NCBI GenBank assembly: GCA_030407085.1
Contig: CM059582.1
Location: 207,234,001 to 207,298,000 of the forward strand
Source: Trichopria drosophilae
Lineage: Eukaryota > Arthropoda > Insecta > Hymenoptera > Diapriidae
Direction of reading: 5' to 3'
DNA length: 64,000 bases
Part shown: positions 50,701-62,700 of the stretch, piece after piece
How positions within the stretch are numbered: the stretch's first letter is position 1
Layout: the number at the start of each line of letters is the position of its first letter
Program-made: the position numbers and the translations under genes
The notes under the pieces: generated by a model
Told to the model about the DNA's origin: nothing
The model's database searches: none
The model's input: only the letters and a program-made list of their open reading frames with translations

Positions 50701-53700
50701 AGAAATGTTTGTAGCTTTTTTCAATACTTGTTTTAAGTAACCGCCATTTTGATGGAGTCATCACCCCCCAATTTCAGCCATTCGATATTAGCATTGGTCA
50801 AAAGGTGCCAATTTTTTTTCTGGCATAATTTATCATCCAAAATTAGGATATATTGCCAAATGGAAAAAAAATTCTTTTGCCTCTCTTCAGTATTAATTAT
50901 CTTGATACCAGTTTTTCTTTTCTATATAGTAACAAAGAGTAAAATCATCGTAACAAAAGAATCAATACATTTTTTTGAAACTAAATTAGATAAAGTTATC
51001 AGATAATATCCTTACGATAGTTTCAAATACTCGAATGTGGTAAAAGACTCGTGACGTCAGCTGTTGTACTTATGTGGGTATCAAATGGAAGCTTGAAGTT
51101 ACTGTGAGGGTTAAATTTCATGAATGTGAAACAATGATAAAACTATAAGGGTATGGCCAATTCTTTGAAATTCTATTGTCGTTTTATTCATTTCCCAGAA
51201 ATCATTTCCCATTGCAGCACGTAGAGAAAGGTTCGTGCATTAAAATTTACAATACGTATTGTAATATTCGCAATAATTATTGTAAATTATACAATACATT
51301 TTGTAAGTATGACAATACGTCTTGTGATTTTTACAATGTATATTGTAAATCTTAATAGACACATTGAAGTAATATTTATACGTAGAGAAAAATAAAATAG
51401 TCAATGGAACCATTTTATAATGGTAAAACGTTTTAATAAAATAAGTAGTTAAATTAACTAGTTCCACAGTAAACGGAGCAACAAAATTGTTCCATTTACT
51501 GTTTCTTGGTACTTAAATCGTTCGTACATAACCTCAAATATCAATTATAACCTTTCATGTTGTTAATTTTACTATCAACATCTAAAATGTTGATTGAAAC
51601 ATGCTAAAATCGTTTTTTGCCTACGTTTAAAAAATGCTTACTAAATAAATAAGACTACACTCTTAAAAATGTTTTTGAATTTAATTAACATTTAATTTAC
51701 AGTTGTATATTAAATTTAATAATTATGTAAATTAGTACACCATTGATATGCATGTTTATAAATTTAATGTACACGTTACTTACAATATTAATCCATATAA
51801 AATTTAATGAATACTTAATTTACGCATATTAAATTTCTTTGTTTACCGACATAGTTAAGTTCATCGTCACCAGGTGCGGCCACGTTTTGCGTAACGTTAC
51901 ATTTTGCTTCTGCGTTTCCCGCTATAGAAATGGGATTCCATTTAGTATTAAGGCATCTTTTACTTGTTCATTAAATTTCCTTAAGAAATGTTTAAAAGTG
52001 TACTTGACTATTGACTATTTATATATTGTAAATATAACAATTTTTCTATCAGTATTGAAAGAATGTTTACTTTGAAATTTCTTTATTTAAAAGTCACTCG
52101 ACGTGCAACGGTCTTAATTTTCAATATTCAATGAAAAGTAACTCTAACAGATTTTAATATCAGGAACACGTATAAGCTAAGAACAGATCTTAGTACTTGA
52201 ACCACTTCTTTTAATACGTCTCAGGAATTTCTTAGAATTAGGCCATTATTACTACTCCAAATAACCCATTGCATAAAATACTAATGAATTCTTGGCATAC
52301 GAAGCTACTTGTTCTATGTATTTCTAAAATTTTTTCGAATATGTATTGAAAGAAACCGTGCATCACAATGGCTGCTTGTTCTGATTGTACGAAGGCAGAA
52401 AGGACATTCAAGCAATTAAAATCGTTCGAAATATTTCCTGTAACATTCGTATACTGAACAAAGAATTGAATAAAGATTCATTTGAAAAGTCACAAGTAAA
52501 TATTTTCTTCAATTAACACTGTGAAGTCGAATTTTACTTCAACTTTAGTCGCAAATTATGAAAATGTTGATTTTTCAGTTTAGAAAGTTTCGTTTTTTGC
52601 AAAAATTTAGCTTTTTAACGCGTTTTTGCTCATTCAATTCAAATTTTACAAAAATGCTAAAATTAAAAAAAATTTTATTTAAAAAATGTTATCATTGGAC
52701 CTGACAAATATATTAAACAGTCAAAATGTCGACATATTCTCAAAATTTGTGTTTTTTAGTAATTTTATGAAGATAATCTATCTATATACTTAGGTTCCAC
52801 AATACTATACAGAATTAACATTGAAGATTATTAATAAAATTATACTTGTAACATGCAATTCCAATATGGTGCATGAAATATCATTACGTGTACTAAAAAC
52901 TAGGTACAACTTTATTTCTCATACATTACACAGGTCTGCAAAATTCACTTTTTTTTTTTTTTTTTTTAATATCAGAGTGATTTCCGACGTATTTTTGTAC
53001 GCTGAAGACGAATCTGAAGACGAAAAATGTCTATCACGTCATGATTATGAGAAAAGTCGGGACAAAAACACCAAAAAACGTGTTTTTGGGTGTCTTTACC
53101 CCTAATTTTCTCAGAAGCCTTACATGCAACAGATCTGAATTTGTGCTCAAATTAAAGCTTGATTCTTCCCCTACAAAAATCATATACGATAGTTTTAAAA
53201 AAAATTTCATAGTTTTGACAAAAAAATGGTTTTAACCTTGCTATTCCTAGTGAGACTATGATGAAAATGCAAATTATTATTTAACTGCATTGAGCAGAGT
53301 TGATACAAACCATTACTTGACTGTTTTCGGAGTTGGTGTTTAAGAATCCAGTGACGCTTTTATAAAATTCAAAATGGCGGATCCAAGATGGCGGACGTAA
53401 AAATAAAAAATTTAAATTAACCTCATGAAAATCAGTACTCGGGGTTTTTTGAGTCGCTGATGACGAATTCAATGTTAGTTTGACAAAATTTAAAATAGCG
53501 AATCCAAAATGGCGGCCGCAAAATAAAAAAATATACTTAGGATCTTAAAATCACCACTTCATGGTTTTTTGTTGTTCGCCATTAGTATTGCCAGCGGTTA
53601 TTCGATTTTGTTTGCATTTTCATCATAATCATTAGAAATAGCAAGGTTAAAAACATTTTTTTTTCAAAACCATGACATTTTTTTTGAAACTATCTTATGA

Positions 53701-56700
53701 TTTTTGTAGGGGAAGAACCAAGCTTTAATTTAAGCACAAATTCAAGCCTGTAGCACCTCAGGTTTCAGAGAAAATTAAGGGTAAAAACAACCAAAAACGC
53801 GTTTTTTTTTGTGTCTTTACCCTCACTTTTCTCTAAATCATGACGTGATAGGCATTTTTCGACTTCAGATTCGTGTTCAGCACACAAAAATACGTCGAAA
53901 ATCACTCTGATATTTAAAAAAAAAATCCGTGCAGACCTGTGTTATCGATTCTACATGATCCGCTATAGTTTCCAAACGTTACGATTGTTTTATAAATAAA
54001 ATGGCATATTCAAAATGGCGGATGAAATTCATCTTGTACCATATTTAGTTTGACGGCATCCTTTAATACACAAAAAAATGAAAGAAAACAAAAAACATTA
54101 AAAACAAATAAAAAATAAAAAAAATTGTTCTCAATGTTTGGCTATTTCGACATGGCGAGAATCGGAAAAGTTTGAATATTTCTAAAGACAATTAAAAAAA
54201 GTAAAAACTTTTATTCCCATGGTAGATTCACCATTTTTGTGGAATGAAACATTATTCATCTTTGAGGACATGTATGGTGCTTCTCTAATTTTATACAGAG
54301 ATTACTAAAGCATCTCAGTCGATAATGTCAATTTACTAACTTAAAATGTGCTAATTAAATAGAAATTAGCTATATTTTTATGTCGAGATTTATTTTAAAG
54401 CTATTTTACACATTTTTTATGAATACACGGCAAATCTTAAAGAAATCGGTTGAAAAACGAGCAAGAATTCGCAAGAATAAATTTCTATATTATTCATACG
54501 GAATTTATTCTTGGGTATTCTTGCTCGTTTTTGGACCGATTTCACTGAAATTTTCTCATACATTCATAAAAAATACATAAAATAGCTTTAAAATATCCAT
54601 TCATAGCGAATTTGTGCATAAAACTTATGTTTTTTAATGAAAATATGCCGTTGGGAAAAGAATTTGATTAAGCAGCAACTTGGTGTTTCGCCGCATCTTG
54701 AGATAATAAAAATATATGTTTGAGTCGTATTAATTGAGAAAAAAATAAAAATGACAGTTAAATATTTAATGAATGTTTCTTTATTCGAAAAAACTGTAGT
54801 AAAAAATACGACATAAATGCTACCTTTAAAAATGTCTCCCTGACCTCTGTCAAAATATCCCTGCAAGGGTTTCCATAATTTTTAAAAAATTAGCTCTTAA
54901 AGAAGTCTTATTTTATTTACGACTACGTAGAATATTAATCTCGAAGATAGTTTATGCTTATCAGTCTTAAATTTATGTAATTTCTGATCACCATTTTTTG
55001 TGGTAAAGCGATTTTGGGATCTCAATGTCTTTGAAAGACACTAGATGGCGTTAGAACCTAAAAGTGAAATCGTACATTTACTTTATATGTCGATAGATAG
55101 ACGATACTTATAATGAAAACGTGACTATTTTTAGAGCTGCAAGTAGGATTATTCGGTAATTTCTATTCTTAGTTATCATATATTTATCGCTATAAATAAT
55201 GACACATTCATCAAAATGAATAAATATTAATTAATTATGATTATTAAAATGATTAAATAAAGTCATCTATAATTTTATAGAATTAACTTTGAAATCAAAT
55301 TCTAAATAGGAATATTTAACAGCTCTTCTAGAGCTCTTAAAATGGAAGGGTTAAGTCATCTTAAATAATGCGTTAAGAGTTCTTTCTCAGCAAATTTGAA
55401 AGATCTCCTTAAGTTGTCTTTTTGTTGTTTGGGTAGCTACTTTCCAATACAATCAATAATTCATATTGATCCTATAATGTGCTCTAAAAGAGCTCAGATA
55501 CATTTCATTATGAGGTTTTTACTAACTCAACCTCAGAAAATGCTCCTTCTGATGTCTTTCAGAGCACACATGGAAATTATCCTTAAATCATTGTTATTTT
55601 GCTTTCCTAGTGGTTACTTTCCAGATAACAAACATAAAATTAGTTCAGAATGAATTCTTAATGTGTTCTATAAGATGTCCGATGCATCAAATTATGATTT
55701 TTTTTTAAAATTGGTATCATGAAATCTTTGCGAACTGAAGCTCCAAAAACTCGCTGAAAATGGCGGTCCTATTTCTTTTTATCCTGAACTCTTTTATAAA
55801 TAATAAAACATTTTCTAACTGCATCTTGCTTTTTTGTTAAGCATGTTTTTGACCATTTGAAATTAATTTTTTAAACATGTCCATTTTTGCAAATTCTTGA
55901 TAATCCAACGTAAACCAACTTGATCATGAATTGATCATTTCGCTTACTTAAATAAAATTATGTAAAAATTCTATAAAAAGTGGAAGAGAATTTAATGAAT
56001 AATCACTTTTATAGGGATCACCCAAGGATAATAAAGAAAAGGTTCTTCAGCGTTTTGATTGTCACATTACTCTCGCCGGCGTTTTTGTATTTCGGAATTG
56101 AGGAGAACTTTTATCAGGTAGGTGGGCTTAGGTAAAATACGATCGTATTCGCATCCGACATATCTCACTAACACATAGATAGAAATAAAATCAATAAAAT
56201 TGAATAAGTGTCTGAATTTTTATCCTGAACCAAATCACCGTCATATTTTATTAAATAATCATGGACTAAATCAATAAATTAAGTTTAGAAATGTTTCAAT
56301 TAACAAAATGTTTAATAAATGTTACTAAATCAATTAACTTGTGACACGCTTTGATTTATTAACAGTCAATTGAAATTTACTAACTTAGTTTGCTTTATTA
56401 ATATTAAATTTGTACACCAGTAGGAAATATCGAACGAATATGCTACTTTTGCGCGAATTTTTATATTCCTACCGATAGATGGCGCGTACGTCCTTATGTT
56501 ACACGCAAGTGGTAAGAAAAACAGCCCGAAACACCTGATCATGTTATTTATCGGGAATCCACAACAGTTTTTAGCGAATAGTAAATGTTCTATACAGACG
56601 AAAGAGATTTTGAAAGCTTTTTGAAAAAATATTATTATTTTATATCATTTAATGTCATGTTTCATCTGAATGAATCCAACATTATTAAAAAATGGTTTGT

Positions 56701-59700
56701 AATGGCTTCTATTGCATTTTAATCCATGGACCCGACATTTCTACTAAAAAGTAGTAAAGGAAATATTATTTTTAACATGGCGGACTCAAAATAGCGTCCA
56801 AAATATCGAAATTTGATTCTTTTTTTTAATTGTAAAAGAATAATCGATCCACTTCGATACTAATCGTGTAACAATGCAAGTTATTCATGACATTCCGATT
56901 ATTTTTGTATTTTACAAATTTAATATGGCGTAGAAAATATAATAATGTGTACTAAATCTCGTGTTTTTTGATATTTCTAGGTACAAAATCATTCCTATTC
57001 GATTATAAACTATCGTGCATTGTTTCTAAATATGTGTAAAAGATACAATTGTTTTACTAATGAAATAACCGATCCAAAATGGCGGCTAAAATGTCAAAAT
57101 TGTCCAAATTTCGCTGTTTTTGTAATTTTACGAAGCCAAAATTGTTTAAGACTTTTATATTATTTTTATATTGTAAAAATCCAATATGGTGGACAAAATT
57201 TTGTAAATAAAATATAAAATAAACTAAAAAATTGAAACGAAAGACCCCAAAGAAGTTTATAAAACTTGAGATTCAAACAAAATGTTCACATATGTAAAAT
57301 CTGTATAATTTTTGACATTAATAGGTTAATAAATGTTTTTATGCTTTTTTTAATAGTAAACGACTGTTTTTGTTTTTAGAAACATAATTTATCGATTATT
57401 AGAATGCTACTAAATTAAATAAAAATGATAAAAAAGTATATTTCAATTAAAAAAATGTTCTCTGGAACAGTATCAATAAACAAAAGAAAAATTGAAAAAG
57501 CAGGATATTTTTAAGTGATGGGATTCATACAAAGTATCCGCTTTGGACCTTTTCATGGGTTCTATTGTTTTCAAAGAACAGCTGTCTAAATATACAGCTG
57601 TGTGCGTTGATACAGGCTCGTCAGAGATATCAGTCATTATTCGTAATGAATATCAGATACAATAAACGTTTTATATCAGGGTACAAGAGATATAAAATTT
57701 ATTATAAGGATAAAAAGGTAAAATTTTTAAAAAGAATATTTTATCAGAATAATTTTATTGCATTTCGTTCAACTAGAATTTATGTTGAACCGATCAATAG
57801 AGTATCGAGGCAAGGGTGGTAACCAAAATCATTATGCAAAGGGAAATTTACGAAATTTCACATATTTGATCTTTTACCCGGTGGCTTGCGCAGGTTTTTG
57901 TCACATTTGCATGAAAATTCGCAATGCCGAGGACATCGATTAACTAAATAGCGGGCTGTAAAATGAATGAAAGCCCTCACGCATGCGTGTGTACTTTATA
58001 ATACCATGGCAATGCTATCGAAAGGGAGGAATTTTCAGGCACGGATAAGTATTTGTAAAACCCTTCCCGGTCCTGCTTTTAATGATTTAAAACATTTACT
58101 CGTTAATTTATCTGGAGACTGCAACGAAATTATAAAGCGAACGGAATACTTTAATTGTGATATCGGCCATTTTTATAGGTAATTTCATAAATTCATTTCA
58201 ATCTGATTTAAATAATTGGATGATTAAAAAAAACCTTGATTTTTTGTTAAATTACTACTAAATTCATAAAACAATTATTTGTTTGACTATTTGGTTTTTT
58301 CGTATTACGTAAACGCAAGAGTTACAGAACTCAAATGCATTTTAAGTTTCGGTAAACTGAACACAAAAAGAATTAGTAAAAAAATAGTATTTAGTGCCAA
58401 TTTTAATCAGAAATCGATTATTTTTGTGTAAGAATATAATAAGTTTTCTCAAATCTATTTATGAACAATAATACCTTAAGAAAATTTGTTAAAAAACTAA
58501 ATTTTCTTGGGTATTCTTAAAATTTTATTTCTGAAAATTGTTTTAGTAGTAAAAACTGTAACATTTTACTAATAGCTAAAAGTAGTAAAATTTAAAATGT
58601 CGAGCTAGTCAATGAACAATCAAGTAGTCAAGTAATTAATACCATTAATATTTCTTAAGTAACTATAAAAACTAGACGAATAGTCAAACTTACTATTCAT
58701 TAAAAAAATGACAATGATTTTTGGATATTAAGAAATTATTTACATTTTTAATACATTTGTACAAATTCCAAAATTAACGAACGTGAATAATACAAATAAA
58801 GTAAGTTTCGAATCTAGAGACGATAATACAGTAGTATACATAATGTAGTAGATTTAATATTTTATAGAAAATATCAAATCTAACTTAAAAGCTTTTAAAC
58901 GTTAATAAAAACAGACAATGCATTCATTGTTAATACAAAAATAATACAATTTCTAGTAAACGTAACAAAAAATATAAAAAAAAGAAAGTAAAATTATAAT
59001 TTAGTCTTGAAAATATTACAGATTATTACATTTCATTACATTATTTCATTTTTCTATTTTATCAGGTATAATAAAATTACAGATTATTATTAAACTATCA
59101 AATATTAAATATATTAATAGTATTTTCATAAATGTTTAGAATTAATCATTATTTCAATAATATTAGGTTATCTCTATGTCTGTTAATGATATACAAAATT
59201 GAAGAAATGACTATCTTGTTTAGAAGAATTTTTACTAAATTTTTAGTAGTATAATCAGTTGCAGAAGACGATGGTTTATTTGACTTTTCAATAGTTATCC
59301 TGCCAATTTACTAAATAGAGGGAAAAAATGTAGTTAATTCAACTATTTTATAAACATAAAACACGGAATTACAAAAAATACTAAAATAGATGTAATAAAA
59401 CTGATTACCTAACCGAAAATAATATCTCGTCAAAGTAAACATAGTTTTTCACACTCCGGGAGTAGAAAGTAGTTTTGCGCCCTGCCGGGTAACCTTCGGG
59501 CGCAAATTATCACGCCAAATCATTAGTCCTCACTTCGGTCGTGCGACAAACTTCACACTCATCGGAGATCGCTATTACGCCCTTGTTACATAATATACTA
59601 TTTTAAAATATTCTATTACGATTGTATGTTACAACCATTTCTACATTTTATGGGTCCATTGACCCTCTTCTTTCTCTGTGTGCAGTAGGCAGTAAGTTTT

Positions 59701-62700
59701 TAATAGAAAAGAAAAAGAAATTACCAAAAAACGATCTAAATGAGTTCCTAGTTTTGAGACAATACATAGCCCAAGTTAGACTAGTTTGCAACCAAAAATA
59801 AATCTTAATCAAATTAAAAATTTATCATTTTTTTATTCCATTAATTAACAAAAAAAGAAACAAAAAAAATTGGCCCGAGTAGGAAACGAACCCCAGGACG
59901 CTAAGTAATATTCCACGTCAGTAACCACTCAGCCACGCTTCTTGTTGATGCCAATTGCAAAAATAAGAGATATTCGATACCATTATTCCATATAAAATTG
60001 TTTTAATCTGTAGTGTTTATCAAATTACAGGTACAAATAAATTAATAATAGAAACGATATAATATTTCAGAAATGTTTCTAATTGCTACCAGACTAAAGA
60101 GGTTAGAAAAGTGAAGAAAATATTAGCACATAAAATTGATTGAGGCGTGTTTTTAATATTAAAAAATAAAGACCAAGTTAGTGGTAATCGAAATTTTAGG
60201 ACACTTACGCATTTTTACACGTTTCCAGTGTTAATATAGATGTCAAAATTATTGCCCAAAATTTGATTAAGATTTAATTAAAATCAGATGAAAACATAAG
60301 TACACTTGGATCTGATTGTTTTGGTCTGATTTTTATCTAAAATTGATAACATTTTAGTAGACTTTTTTTACTAAAACTCCATAACTCCGATTTTGGTCGG
60401 CTTTTTTTCTCTCTGGATCATATCAAAAATTGACAGTAACAGTTATACTTTTATTTTTAGTTTGTTGGGTAATGAATAGTTAATCAGAAAATACTACCTA
60501 CATTAGTGTACTAATTTCTCGACCGTTGAAATTTGATAATATATGAGGTGCCGATTTTGTTGCTCCTATATTTAAAAAAAAGCCCTAGGGTTAACTGACT
60601 TAAGAGAAAACTAACAAACCCATAGCTAAAAAACAAGTATATTCGTGATTATTCAATCTTTTTATATTTTACTTTTAAGTTATTGTATTAAAATGTCTTT
60701 TTGTTTAACTAGAAAAATAGTTCCTTTTACTTTTCCCTCAACTATTCAGAGGAAGTTGAATTTGTCACGTAGATTTTTTCATTACAGTATAACAAATAAT
60801 AATATACAAAATACAAAAAATAACTGCATCTCATTTAAATCGCCGCAATATAATAACGTTTTGAAAAACCCCACAATTTTCGATATTTGACGCACTTATT
60901 AATTAATATTATTTCCTTAACCCTTTGCGGCGTACATTTTTCTTTATACGGAAAACAGCTGAAAATTTGAAGTCAGATTTTGTAAATTCAAAATGGCGGC
61001 TCGAAGATGGCCGACATAAATGTAAAAAATTTACTTCATTTTGATGAAAGTTGGTACTCGGGGGTTTTTAGGATCGCTGATTGCGAATATGAAGTCAGAT
61101 TTTGTAGATTCAAAACGGTGGATCCAAGATGGCCTACATAAATGTAAAAATGTACTTGATAGAGATAAAACTTGATACTCTATGTACTCGGAATTTTAAA
61201 TATAAAAGTCAGAGATCAGATTCGTAATAAGCGATCCCAAAAACCCCCGAGTAACGAGTTTCAAGTAAATCAGATGAATTTTTAAAAATTCATTCGTCAT
61301 ATTGTTTCCGCCCTTTTATATTTTTCCAAACCGACTTCAAATTCGTAATCAGCGACCTCAAAAACCCCCGAGTACCAAATTTGGTTCTAATTTACCTTTT
61401 AGTTCGTTCAAAAACGATTTCTTTCTAAAAAATCTACGATTTTTTAAATTTATTTATTTATACTTATTAATAATTTTGCGTAATTGCATTTATTATCCTT
61501 TTCGTTACATACTAAAAAGCCCCCTCTACCACTGCAAAAAAAATTATTTAATATTGCTTCGAAAGCATTGAAACTAGACAGAAAAGATGTGAATTAAAAA
61601 GATGGTAATCTGGGTTAAGGTAATCAATAATTTTTAATATTGTACGACCAAAAGTACATAATTATTCAATAATGGACCTCAACAATATTTATGAAACATA
61701 ATAAGCAACGAGGTTTTTGTAAAAATAATCGGAAAATCATCAAAGGTCTTAACCCAACAGCTAAAATTAGTTACGTAAATATAGTTTTTGTTTCAGTACC
61801 AATACTTTAGTTAAATACACTAGTAGATATGACATGGGCATAATAGCTTAAGTAAACGAGCTGCAAAATCTGGCTAATTCCTCTGAAAATATCTCCTAAT
61901 CATTTAAAAACACGACAGTATCAAAATTAATTGTGCAAATTCTTAGAACTTTCTAAATTTAATTTTTGGATCGATTCACCTGTAAGATGCAAGAAAGTGT
62001 TCTCGAAACAAAATCATTCTGTAATAAATCACGAATAACTGTAAACTTTGTTTTTGAATAATAATTGACTATAATTGAATTTTTGTTTTTTCAAAATTCA
62101 GATAAAGATAGAAAATTAGGTATCTAATGGTTGCCATGAGGGAATTTAAATTTTGTTCTGAATCCCCTTGATACTATTCTGAACAAACCTCCCCTTTACA
62201 GACTCATAATAGATGTTGAAGTCGAATCTAGATTGGCTTTCGACCCTTTTTTCCTTGTAACTAAGCTCGTATGCTGCAAAACACGGATGAAACATTAGTC
62301 AAGAGTCGTAAATTCCTCTGATCCTATAGTCGAAATCTTCTTTGTAAACACTACATACTATGATCCAACATGTTCATAAATGTTTGGACAGGGAGAGCAA
62401 CAATATAATAGAAAGATTAATAAATTTTAGTGTAATTTTTGAGTGTTCAGAGAAGTATTTTTTTTTTAAAGTTCTATCAAAATCATGAATTTTGATCATT
62501 TCTTTCTGAAAATTTTCGTTTAAATCAGAACTTGAATTTTGAAAATTCAGTGATTTTTAATGTACATTTTTTACTTCGATTATTGCATTAAAAAAGACCT
62601 TAACCATTTCCCACTTACGAAACCTCCCAGCTACTAAAATAATAGAAAAATCATGATAAAAAATAACATGAACGACTACAATAAGTTACACTATAATTTT

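Larger units (their letters stand above)
32702..56014 (+). other. RCE1 intron 1 (23.3 kb, GC-AG)
   Basis: This long AT-rich intron runs from the GC donor at 32702 to the TTTTATAG acceptor at 56007-56014. Transposon debris is listed separately. I see no gene in 38850-40950, 41400-44000, 45000-46880, 48500-51200 or 51600-52900; these are AT-rich sequence with occasional short chance frames. Confidence 0.8.

Noticed and set aside
60917..61618. piggyBac element bounded by TTAACCC and GGGTTAA
   Set aside because: Beyond CCC the two ends do not match, so the pairing is probably chance.
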